Origin: DAOMFM01 sp035429825
GTDB lineage: Bacteria; Acidobacteriota; Blastocatellia; UBA7656; JADIYM01
Direction of reading: 5' to 3'
Length of the DNA stretch: 20,450 nt
NCBI GenBank assembly: GCA_044224215.1
Contig: JBGAKX010000083.1
Span: 1-20,450 of the forward strand
Below, one piece after another: positions 9,576-16,571 of this stretch. How positions within the stretch are numbered: position 1 is the first letter of the stretch; each line of letters opens with the position of its first letter. The notes below the pieces were generated by a model, which searched no databases, had not been told where the DNA came from, and saw nothing but the letters and a program-made list of their open reading frames with translations. The translations under genes and the position numbers were made by a program.

Positions 9576-10196
9576 GTGGGCCTGTGCGGTGTCGAGCGCT
9601 TCTTCCACGAGCGGTTTGTGCGCGAGTACGACCGGTTCGTCGCGCCGTTCGAGCGCGCGGCGTTTCGCGAAGCGCGGGCTCGCATCGCGGCGTCCGCGCG
9701 GGGCCGCGTACTCGACATTGGGGCGGGAACGGGCGCGAATTTCGCCTACTTCACGGCCGCGGACACGGTGACGGCGATCGATCCCGAGCCTCGTATGCTC
9801 GCCCAGTCGACGGAGCGTGCGCTGGCGTCACGCGCACCCGTCGCACTTGCGGTGGCCGACGGCGAATTGCTCCCCTTCCCGAGCCAGACATTCGACACGG
9901 TGGTCGCCACCCTCGTGCTCTGCACGATTCCGAGCGCACGACGCGCTCTGTCCGAAATCCGGCGGGTGCTCAAACCCGGCGGGCGGCTGCTTGCGCTCGA
10001 ACACGTCCGGTCAACGTCGCGCGCGCTTGCCGCACTGCAGACGGTCGCGACACCGGTTCAGCGAATCATCGCCGGCGGCTGCGAGCTCGACCGCGATACG
10101 GTGGCCGAGGTCATCACGGCCCACTTCACGATTCAGAATTTGCGACGTCGATTCGCCGGAGCGCTCGTCGAAATCGACGCACTTCGAGAGGACTGA
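9576..10196 (+). CDS. Class I SAM-dependent methyltransferase
   Basis: The protein has 206 residues with the class I Rossmann methyltransferase motifs in order: motif I VLDIGAGTGANF at 45-56, the acidic ribose-binding turn TAIDPEPRML, motif II LPFPSQTFDTVVATLVLCTI at 99-118, and motif III RVLKPGGRLLALEHV at 130-144. The GGRLLALEHV stretch followed by a late AGGCELDRDT resembles METTL7/phospholipid-type methyltransferases, so a lipid or small thiol substrate is plausible; the substrate cannot be read from sequence. The start is GTG 9576. There is no Shine-Dalgarno, but an extended -10 sits just upstream, so the message may be leaderless. An overlapping ATG at 9574 is in another frame. It is followed after 6 nt by the DsbD-like gene. 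Confidence 0.85.
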   Translation: MGLCGVERFFHERFVREYDRFVAPFERAAFREARARIAASARGRVLDIGAGTGANFAYFTAADTVTAIDPEPRMLAQSTERALASRAPVALAVADGELLPFPSQTFDTVVATLVLCTIPSARRALSEIRRVLKPGGRLLALEHVRSTSRALAALQTVATPVQRIIAGGCELDRDTVAEVITAHFTIQNLRRRFAGALVEIDALRED

Positions 10197-10202
10197 CACA
10201 CA

Positions 10203-11144
10203 ATGCCCACCTTTCAGAGCGGCAGCCGAACAACACGGCGCGCCACCGTGCTCGTTTTTCTCTCCCTCGTCGCCGCAATCGGCGCGTTCGCGCAGACGAG
10301 CTCCAAGGCTGTCGTCACGACGACTGCGGCCGGACCGTCGGCCCCTGCAAAGCTCGGCCAGCCGTTCAATGTCGTGATAACGCTCGCGATCCGATCGGGA
10401 TATCACATCAACGCGCAGAAACCGTCTGAGGACTACCTGATCGGCACAAGCGTCGCCGTGCAACCTCCCGACGGCGTGACGGTCGTGAAGACGGCATATC
10501 CGTCGGCCAAGTATGCGAAGTTCAGCTTCTCGGACACGCCGCTCGCCGTCTACCAGGGAACCGCCCAGATCACGGTGACGCTCAAGGCTTCTGCGTCCGC
10601 TACAGGACCGATCACCGTTCCATGCAAGGTGACGTTCCAGGCGTGCAACGACGAGCAGTGCCTGCCGCCGTCCACCGTGGAGGTCACTGCATCCGTCGAG
10701 CTCGAAGCAACGGACGCGGATCAGGCGGCTCAATCGATCACGATTACGGGCGCGCCTGCCGGAGCCTCCGTGCTCGTCGACGGCCGGCCCGCCGGCCAGG
10801 TTGGCGCGCAGGGGCGGTTCATCGCCCGCAACGTTGCGCCCGGGCGGCACAAGGTTCGGGTAGAGATGGAAGGCTTCGCGCCGTGGGAGCAGCAGCTCGT
10901 TGTCGCCGACGAACCACTCGTCGTCGCAGCCGCGCTTGTGCCGTCCAACGCCGCTCAGCCGCCGGTTCCTACCGACGTTCCGAGCACGCCCGTCACGCCT
11001 GCGCCGCAAGTGGCTCCCGTACCTGCTGCGACGCCCGACTCTGCGCCGGCCGGTCCGTCGAACACGCGAACCTACGTGGCGGTGGGAGCGGTCGCAGCGA
11101 TTCTCGCCGCGCTCGGAGTATTCGCGGTCACGCGAACTCGCTAG
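10203..11144 (+). CDS. Membrane-anchored periplasmic protein: DsbD N-terminal-like domain plus PEGA domain
   Basis: The protein has 313 residues. A signal peptide (ATVLVFLSLVAAIGAFAQ) precedes a domain at about 34-167 that matches the N-terminal periplasmic domain of DsbD: GYHINAQKP, FSDTPLAVYQGTAQITV, then CKVTFQACNDEQCLPP with Cys 141, Cys 148 and Cys 153. Cys 148/153 match the reactive pair of nDsbD. A PEGA domain follows at 178-245 (GAPAGASVLVDGRPAGQV), then a Pro-rich stretch and a C-terminal membrane helix (YVAVGAVAAILAALGVFAV) ending in RTR. The electron-carrying membrane domain and thioredoxin domain of full DsbD are missing. GAGAGGA lies 10 nt before ATG 10203, overlapping the end of the methyltransferase. 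A periplasmic thiol-exchange role is inferred. Its stop overlaps that of convergent carA. Confidence 0.82.
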   Translation: MPTFQSGSRTTRRATVLVFLSLVAAIGAFAQTSSKAVVTTTAAGPSAPAKLGQPFNVVITLAIRSGYHINAQKPSEDYLIGTSVAVQPPDGVTVVKTAYPSAKYAKFSFSDTPLAVYQGTAQITVTLKASASATGPITVPCKVTFQACNDEQCLPPSTVEVTASVELEATDADQAAQSITITGAPAGASVLVDGRPAGQVGAQGRFIARNVAPGRHKVRVEMEGFAPWEQQLVVADEPLVVAAALVPSNAAQPPVPTDVPSTPVTPAPQVAPVPAATPDSAPAGPSNTRTYVAVGAVAAILAALGVFAVTRTR

Positions 11145-12298
11145 CGGCGCTCGGCGGCCGTCTGCTCCATCAGCGTCACGAACTCGCGAAACAGGTGCTC
11201 GGCGTCGTGCGGACCGGGACCCGCCTCCGGGTGGTACTGCACCGAGAAGACGGGCAGCCGGCGATGCCTCAATCCCTCGACCGTCCTGTCGTTCAGGTTG
11301 ATGTGCGTTATCTCCACGTCCGCTTCCGGAATCGAGTCCGCCGCCACCGCAAAACCATGATTCTGGGCGGTGATCTCGACACGCCCGGTGCGGAGGTCCT
11401 TTACCGGGTGATTCCCGCCGTGATGACCGAACGGCAGCTTGAACGTCGTTCCCCCGACTGCGTGGCCGAGCAGCTGATGCCCGAGGCAGATCCCGAACGT
11501 CGGCGTGCCCGACGCGATCACCGACCGGATCGAATCGACCGCGTGGGTCAGCGTCGCGGGATCCCCCGGCCCGTTCGAAAGGAATACGCCGTCGGGTTTC
11601 GCAGAGAGGATCTGTTCCGCCGTCGCCGTGGCCGGGAGCACGGTGACATGACAGCCCAGCGCCGCGAAATACCTCAGACTGTTGTACTTGACGCCGTAGT
11701 CGATTGCCACGACGTGCAGCGGCTCTCGCGCAGACGCCGGATGTGATGTCGCCGCGAACGGTGTTCCAAACGACTGGCTGGCGGAGTCGTCCATCCAATC
11801 GTAGCCACCGGGACACGTGACCGCCGAAGCGAGCTCGCGCCCCACCATCTCGGGTATCGTCGCGGCGCGGCGCACCGCCTCGCCGACGTCGTCCGTCTCG
11901 GTCGTGATGCACGCCCGCATCGCGCCCGCGCTGCGGATGTGCCGCACGAGCGCGCGCGTGTCGATCTCCGAGATCCCCACGACGCCGTAGCTCTTCAGAT
12001 ACTCGTGCAGCGACCCGGCTGCCCGCCAGTTGCTGACATACTCGCTCGCCTCGCGAACGACGAACCCTTCGAGAAAGACGCTTCGCGCCTCGACGTCCTC
12101 GGGGTTCACTCCGTAGTTGCCGACGTGCGGATACGTCATGACGACGATCTGGCCGGCGTAGCTCGGGTCCGTCAGGATCTCCTGGTACCCGGTCATCGAC
12201 GTGTTGAAGACAATCTCGCCGCATCGCTCGCCGCGCGCGCCGAATGCGCGCCCGCGAAAGAACCGGCCGTCCTCGAGTGCAAGAAGTGCTTGTGTCAT
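11141..12298 (-). CDS. carA: Carbamoyl-phosphate synthase small (glutaminase) subunit
   Basis: This subunit hydrolyses glutamine and channels ammonia to CarB for carbamoyl phosphate, used in pyrimidine and arginine synthesis. The 385 residues match the usual length. The N-terminal CPSase_sm domain (LEDGRFFRGRAFGA, GEIVFNTSMTGYQEILTDPS) is followed by the class I glutamine amidotransferase domain: Cys 271 in GICLGHQLLG, then His 356 and Glu 358 in VQYHPEAGPGPHD, a complete triad. The ATG at 12298 overlaps the TGA of the upstream gene (ATGA), suggesting translational coupling. carB, which often follows carA, is absent: a convergent gene follows directly and the two stop codons overlap in CTAG. 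carA appears driven from the lepB promoter. Confidence 0.96.
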   Translation of the reverse strand: MTQALLALEDGRFFRGRAFGARGERCGEIVFNTSMTGYQEILTDPSYAGQIVVMTYPHVGNYGVNPEDVEARSVFLEGFVVREASEYVSNWRAAGSLHEYLKSYGVVGISEIDTRALVRHIRSAGAMRACITTETDDVGEAVRRAATIPEMVGRELASAVTCPGGYDWMDDSASQSFGTPFAATSHPASAREPLHVVAIDYGVKYNSLRYFAALGCHVTVLPATATAEQILSAKPDGVFLSNGPGDPATLTHAVDSIRSVIASGTPTFGICLGHQLLGHAVGGTTFKLPFGHHGGNHPVKDLRTGRVEITAQNHGFAVAADSIPEADVEITHINLNDRTVEGLRHRRLPVFSVQYHPEAGPGPHDAEHLFREFVTLMEQTAAERR

Positions 12299-13515
12299 TG
12301 CTGTTTCAGAAATGTCTCGGCTTCTGCGAGCCAGCGTCGTTCCAGCCGGTATTTATACATCGGCGCCGTCCGCACCGCCTCGACGACGGCACGCATCTGC
12401 TCTCGCGCCTCGTCCCTGCGTCCCAGAGCGTCGAGCGCGACGCCCATATGATACAGACCTTCGGCGTCCGAAGGCCGTCGATCCAGAAACCGTTCGAATG
12501 CACTGCGCGCGTCCTCGTACTGCCGGGCCGCAAGGTAGGTCATCCCGATCTCGCGCCAGATCTCGAACGCGCTGTGGTCGCTGTCGATCTGAACGACCCT
12601 GTCGAACGTGGCGATCGCCTGCGGCAGTGAACCGCGCTCGCGCTCGATCCGCCCGATCTGGTAGAGCGCATCCACCTCGGTCGGATCGATCTCGACCGCA
12701 CGCTGAAAGTGCTCGAACGCCCGATCCAGATCGCCTTTCTCCTGGTAGATGAGCCCGAGGTTGAGATGTGCGCTCGCGTCGGCAGGATTGACCGTTGCCG
12801 CCTCGAGGTTGCGCTGCAGCCGCTCGCGATTCGCTCGCGTCGTCGACCAGTCGCGGAACACGCCGCGCAGTATGAAAAACAGGATGATCACGAACACCGG
12901 CGACGTCAGCAGCATCGACGACCACAGCGCCAGCGGGAGAAGCATCAGCGAGCACGTGGCGGTCAGCGCCGCGGACGCGCCCAGAACGTAGCCAGCATCC
13001 TCAATTCCGGCAAGGTTTACGGCCATCGGCACGAGGAACGTGATCGCCGGCAGCAGCGACCAGACGAGCCGGCTCGTCACGCTGAACGGATCGGCAAAGA
13101 TCGCCGCCGGGATGGTCCAGAGCAGCAGCACCACGGCCCACGACGAAAGCGCGACCGTCGCCGTCGCACGATACTCGCGGCGCATCGTGTCGTATGCGCG
13201 CAGGTGCCTGTGAAACCCGCCGAGGACAAACAGCGCCACCGGAACGTAGACAGCCGAAATGAAGACTGTCGACACGACGTACCGGGGAAGCGCGTACACG
13301 TAGGAGAACAGGATTCGCATCGCGCCGACGTCGTGCGCGCCGACACGGGCCATCGTCACGATGTCCGAAACGAATCCGGCGAGAACGAGGTTGTAGACGA
13401 TGCTCGCGATGATCGACGCGCCGATCGCGTGCACGATGGGCCGCTCCGACCGCAACGCCGAAACGGCTCCCTGCGGGTCGTAGAGAAGGCGTGCGAGCAG
13501 CGCGACGTAACTCAT
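12295..13515 (-). CDS. Multi-pass membrane protein with Yip1-like N-terminal half and C-terminal TPRs
   Basis: The protein has 406 residues. The N-terminal half has about six membrane segments (near 28-50, 75-100, 120-140, 148-170, 176-203, 206-220) with the layout of Yip1-family proteins (LYDPQGAVSALRSERPIVHA start). The C-terminal half, 228-406, carries about four TPR units (LNLGLIYQEKGDLDRAFEHF, LYQIGRIERERGSLPQAI, WREIGMTYLAARQYEDARSA, LYHMGVALDALGRRDEAREQ) and is probably cytoplasmic. The start is ATG 13515; a TTG just before it is in frame, and no strong ribosome site is seen. It lies 22 nt after lepB and overlaps carA by 4 nt. The specific function is unknown; a scaffold in envelope biogenesis or trafficking is a guess based on lepB. 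Confidence 0.8.
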   Translation of the reverse strand: MSYVALLARLLYDPQGAVSALRSERPIVHAIGASIIASIVYNLVLAGFVSDIVTMARVGAHDVGAMRILFSYVYALPRYVVSTVFISAVYVPVALFVLGGFHRHLRAYDTMRREYRATATVALSSWAVVLLLWTIPAAIFADPFSVTSRLVWSLLPAITFLVPMAVNLAGIEDAGYVLGASAALTATCSLMLLPLALWSSMLLTSPVFVIILFFILRGVFRDWSTTRANRERLQRNLEAATVNPADASAHLNLGLIYQEKGDLDRAFEHFQRAVEIDPTEVDALYQIGRIERERGSLPQAIATFDRVVQIDSDHSAFEIWREIGMTYLAARQYEDARSAFERFLDRRPSDAEGLYHMGVALDALGRRDEAREQMRAVVEAVRTAPMYKYRLERRWLAEAETFLKQQ

Positions 13516-13537
13516 CAATGCGTACCGTCGACCGGCG

Positions 13538-14197
13538 TCAATGCTCGAGCACTCCGATCTCGGTGAGCGGCCAGTACCTGAACAACGCCTGTCCGTAGAT
13601 GTACTTTTCGGGAACGAGACCCCACGCGCGGCTGTCGTTGCTGTGATCCCGGTTGTCGCCCATCACGAAGTACTTGTGCTCTTTCACCGTCTTGACGATC
13701 GTCCGCTGGGGAGCACTCGTGTACTCGGGTGAAAGGTAGGGCTCGTCGAGCAGCTTGCCGTCGATGTACACCTGCCCGTTCGTGTCGACTCGGACCGTCT
13801 CGCCCGGAAGCCCGATCACCCGCTTGATGAACGACTTGCCGGGATCGCGCGGATACCAGAAGACCACGATGTCGCCGCGTTCGATCGGATGCCCGCAGGA
13901 CAATCTTTCGGACGGCCAGTCGTTGAACTGGTAGGACCACTTGTTGACAAAGATGCGCTCGCCGTCGTGGAGCCGCGGGAGCATGCTCGTGCCCTCGACC
14001 TTGACCGGCTGGATGACGAAGACAACCAGCAGAATCGCCGTAAGCACGGCGAACAGCACGTCGCGGATCAGGGCCTTGGCTTCGCCCCATACATGAATGG
14101 ATGGAACGGCGATCTCGGCAGGAGAGACCTCTCCGGCGGAAGCGTCACCTTCGGGCAGAACTCCGGGCAACGGCTCGCCCGCTTCGTGTTCGATCAC
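13538..14197 (-). CDS. lepB: Signal peptidase I
   Basis: This peptidase cleaves signal peptides of exported preproteins at the outer face of the inner membrane, which would include the many secreted proteins here. The protein has 219 residues: an acidic cytoplasmic N-terminus, one membrane helix (about 43-64, VLFAVLTAILLVVFVIQPVK), then the catalytic box GTSMLPRLHDGE with Ser 71, GKSFIKRVIGLPGE with general base Lys 125, and the box MGDNRDHSNDSRAWGLVP. All signature elements are intact. The start is GTG 14197; AGAGGA at 14204-14209 lies 6 nt upstream and a sigma70-like promoter sits further up. It is the first gene of an operon with the Yip1/TPR gene and carA. Confidence 0.95.
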   Translation of the reverse strand: MIEHEAGEPLPGVLPEGDASAGEVSPAEIAVPSIHVWGEAKALIRDVLFAVLTAILLVVFVIQPVKVEGTSMLPRLHDGERIFVNKWSYQFNDWPSERLSCGHPIERGDIVVFWYPRDPGKSFIKRVIGLPGETVRVDTNGQVYIDGKLLDEPYLSPEYTSAPQRTIVKTVKEHKYFVMGDNRDHSNDSRAWGLVPEKYIYGQALFRYWPLTEIGVLEH

Positions 14198-14231
14198 GCG
14201 AGGTCCTCTTTTAGCGGCGTCGTGCGGAATG

Positions 14232-14261
14232 ACTCTAGTACGCGCCAGAAAGGCTTGTCAA
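14232..14261 (-). promoter_or_regulatory. Sigma70-type promoter of the lepB operon
   Basis: On the minus strand, TTGACA (14256-14261, 6 of 6) is followed after 18 nt by TAGAGT (14232-14237, 4 of 6). Transcription would begin near 14225, leaving a leader of roughly 27 nt that contains the AGAGGA ribosome site. Confidence 0.55.
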
Positions 14262-14357
14262 ACACTGCCGTCTCGGACGGTTGTGATGCCGCATTTGCGG
14301 CTGAATTGCGCGATCCGCCTGATTTGAGGGCACCTTTCACCGCCCTCTCCCTTCGTG

Positions 14358-14363
14358 TATTCT
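14358..14363 (+). promoter_or_regulatory. Possible -10 element directly upstream of the YpdA-family gene
   Basis: TATTCT (4 of 6 matches) ends 10 nt before ATG 14374, so transcription would begin about 4 nt before the start codon. There is no Shine-Dalgarno and no good -35. The geometry is the same as at 18013-18018. Confidence 0.35.
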
Positions 14364-14373
14364 CTGATCTGGA

Positions 14374-15357
14374 ATGTACGACCTGATCATCATCGGGGCG
14401 GGGCCCGCTGGTCTGGCCGCTGCTCGCGAGGCCAAGCGACACGGTCTCGAGTTTGTCGTGCTCGACCGCGGCCTCGTGGCCGACACCATCCATCAGTTTC
14501 CTGTCGGCAAGCAGCTGTTCTCGACCGCCGACGAGATCGAGCTCGCGCCGGGTGCGCTGGTCTGCCGCGGTCCCAAACCGACCCGCGAAGAGCTGCTCAC
14601 GCACTACACGCGGTACGCAGTCGACGAGTGCCTGCCTGTGCACTGCAACGAGCCCGTGACGGCACTGCTGCGCGACGACGATGGTTTCACCGTCGAGACG
14701 GTGGAAGCGACGTATCGCTCCCGCACGGTCCTTGCCGCGACCGGGATCAACGGCTTTCGCCGGCAGTTCAATGTTCCCGGCGAATCCGACGTGCGAGTGC
14801 AGTACCGGTTTGTCGAGGCGTATCCCTATGCGGGCAAACCAGTTCTTGTCGCAGGAGGCGGCAACTCGGCTGCAGAGGCGGCGCTGTTTCTCGAGGAGGT
14901 GAGCGCCCGCGTCACGCTCGCGATGCGCAGGCCGAGCTTTGCGGAGGATCCACGGACCGGCAAACCGGCAATCAAGTGGTGGGTTCGCGAGCCGCTCGAA
15001 CGGCTGCAGGCGGCCGGGCGGCTCGACGTGCTCTTCGACGCAACGGTCGTCGAGATCACCGAGGATTCCGCAATCGTCGAGTCCCCGGCATTCGGGCGGA
15101 AGGCCGTCGCGTGCGACACGATCTTTGCGCTTCTCGGCACAACCCCCGACCTCAGTCTCCTTCGCCAGTGCGGCGTGCAGGTCGGAGACGATGGCGTCCC
15201 CGTCTACGAGCCGTCGTCGAACGAGACCAACGTTCCTGGACTGTACGTTGCTGGGCACATCACGCACGACCGCCACATGAAGGGTGCGCTCGCCGTCGCT
15301 CCTCGCGTCGTCGAGCACATCGCACGAGTTCTGAGCGTCGACCGAACACCGGCCTAA
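14374..15357 (+). CDS. ypdA: YpdA-family FAD-dependent NAD(P) disulfide reductase
   Basis: The protein has 327 residues with the two-dinucleotide-fold layout of thioredoxin-reductase-like flavoproteins: FAD motif IIIGAGPAGLAAA at 5-17, NAD(P) motif VLVAGGGNSAAEAALFL at 157-173, and the late FAD motif NVPGLYVAGHI at 286-296. The stretch HQFPVGKQLFSTADEIEL, the lack of a CxxC redox pair, and PAIKWWVREPLERLQ are characteristic of the YpdA family, assigned to bacillithiol disulfide reduction in Firmicutes. The Cys found in the first glycine motif of Staphylococcus YpdA (GGGPCG) is Ala 12 here, so the exact reaction is uncertain. The start is ATG 14374 without a ribosome site, consistent with a near-leaderless transcript. 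It is followed after 32 nt by the pseudokinase. Confidence 0.82.
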   Translation: MYDLIIIGAGPAGLAAAREAKRHGLEFVVLDRGLVADTIHQFPVGKQLFSTADEIELAPGALVCRGPKPTREELLTHYTRYAVDECLPVHCNEPVTALLRDDDGFTVETVEATYRSRTVLAATGINGFRRQFNVPGESDVRVQYRFVEAYPYAGKPVLVAGGGNSAAEAALFLEEVSARVTLAMRRPSFAEDPRTGKPAIKWWVREPLERLQAAGRLDVLFDATVVEITEDSAIVESPAFGRKAVACDTIFALLGTTPDLSLLRQCGVQVGDDGVPVYEPSSNETNVPGLYVAGHITHDRHMKGALAVAPRVVEHIARVLSVDRTPA

Positions 15358-15366
15358 CTGGAGGCA

Positions 15367-15380
15367 GGCGCACGTGCGCC
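15367..15380. other. Perfect 14-bp palindrome upstream of the pseudokinase gene
   Basis: GGCGCACGTGCGCC is a perfect inverted repeat in the 32-nt gap between ypdA and the pseudokinase ATG. A GGAGG at 15360-15364 lies just before it, too far (25 nt) from ATG 15390 unless the palindrome folds in RNA and shortens the distance. It could instead be an operator. Confidence 0.5.
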
Positions 15381-15389
15381 ACGACCCGC

Positions 15390-16571
15390 ATGCCCGTTTG
15401 CCCGAAGTGCAACACGTCATTCGAGGACGACGCAAACTTCTGCAAGTTTGACGGCACGTCACTCATACCGCTCTCCAGCGAGACGCACCTGCCGCTCGGC
15501 GTGCTGATCAACGAGAGCCTGCGTGTTGTCGAGCGACTTCGGACCGACCGGTTCGGCGTTGTCTACCGCGTCGAGGACGAGATCGGGTCGAGCCAGACCT
15601 ATGCGCTCAGGCTCTTCCGTCGCGGGCTCGTGAACTCGACCGTCTTTGGCGGTCTGCAGCACCTCGCGCAACGGCTTCGGGAAGCGCTCAACGAGCGCGA
15701 CTTCCTGACCGACTACATACCGATTCAACTCGAGGACGGCCGGTATGCGTTGCTCGCCGCAGACTATCCGGGCGTCACGCTCGACAGCGTGATCGTGGCG
15801 GAGGCGCCGCTCAAGCCCTCGTTCGTCGTCACGACGCTGACGCGAATCGCAGACGTCGTCAGCCAGGCGCACCGATCGGGCCTCGTGCACGGCAACATCA
15901 CGCCCGAGAACGTCCTTGTCGTCGACCGCAACGAGCGCGGGCTGAACTTCAAGGTGAGCGACTTCGGCATTGCGTCGACGATCCGCGAGCACAATCCGCG
16001 GGCGCTCACCGCGCTCTCGGGAATGGCCCGATTGCAGAGTTACGACAGCTACTACGCGCCGGAGCTCGTGACGGGCCGGAGTGTCGCGGCGGACGAGCGA
16101 ACCGACATCTACTCGCTTGGCGCGCTGTGCTACCAGATGCTGAGCGGATGGGTGCCGTTCACCGAATCGGCAATCGAGGGCGAAGTGGCCGTCTACCTGA
16201 CGCACGATCCGCGCCCGCTGACGGTACTCAACAAGGAGCTTGGAATTCCAAGGACGCTCGAGGAGACGATGCTGAAGGCGCTCGAGGTCGATCCGACCGA
16301 GCGCCATCAGAAGATCGGCGATCTGATCGAAGCGCTCCAGGAGATCGAGTTCGACCTGTCGATTCTGCAGGCGCCGGTCGCGCCGGAGGAGCTCGAGCCA
16401 CCACGCGGCTTGCGTCCGTCGTCGAACCTGAGCCGATCCGGGGAACTTGCAGAGATCCAGGGGGACCGCGCACGATCCACGGACCGGCTCGAGCCCCGAC
16501 ACACGGGCGAAGAGAAGTTTGAGTCTGAAACCGATGAAGAGCCAGGCGGTTCACGATCCTTCGACAACTGA
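15390..16571 (+). CDS. Zinc-ribbon protein with degenerate Ser/Thr kinase domain (predicted pseudokinase)
   Basis: The protein has 393 residues. A zinc-ribbon-like N-terminus, CPKCNTSFEDDANFCKFDGT, has three Cys (4, 7, 18) and Asp 21 where a fourth ligand would be. A protein-kinase fold follows, about 42-320: degraded glycine loop LRTDRFGVVYRV, beta-3 YALRLF with Arg 74 where Lys is expected, catalytic loop HGNITPENVL with Asn 169 for the catalytic Asp and Thr 171 for Lys, then intact DFG 191-193, APE 223-225 and DIYSLG. Losing both the beta-3 Lys and the HRD Asp predicts a pseudokinase. The C-terminal 70 residues are polar and disordered. There is no membrane helix. The last 38 nt overlap the next gene in the +1 frame. 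ATG 15390 is chosen because the zinc ribbon begins there; the open frame further upstream is a shadow of ypdA. Confidence 0.82.
   Translation: MPVCPKCNTSFEDDANFCKFDGTSLIPLSSETHLPLGVLINESLRVVERLRTDRFGVVYRVEDEIGSSQTYALRLFRRGLVNSTVFGGLQHLAQRLREALNERDFLTDYIPIQLEDGRYALLAADYPGVTLDSVIVAEAPLKPSFVVTTLTRIADVVSQAHRSGLVHGNITPENVLVVDRNERGLNFKVSDFGIASTIREHNPRALTALSGMARLQSYDSYYAPELVTGRSVAADERTDIYSLGALCYQMLSGWVPFTESAIEGEVAVYLTHDPRPLTVLNKELGIPRTLEETMLKALEVDPTERHQKIGDLIEALQEIEFDLSILQAPVAPEELEPPRGLRPSSNLSRSGELAEIQGDRARSTDRLEPRHTGEEKFESETDEEPGGSRSFDN

Noticed and set aside
10011..12224. 737-codon minus-strand frame spanning the DsbD-like gene and carA
   Set aside because: It crosses two recognisable genes, has Arg/Gly-rich shadow composition and no domain; it is open only because of base composition.
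14355..15389. Upstream extension of the pseudokinase frame through ypdA
   Set aside because: Read in this frame the sequence is Arg-rich shadow of ypdA; the real protein begins with the zinc ribbon at 15390.
14194..15462. Minus-strand frame opposite ypdA
   Set aside because: Antisense shadow without domain or ribosome site; the plus strand encodes a clear flavoprotein.
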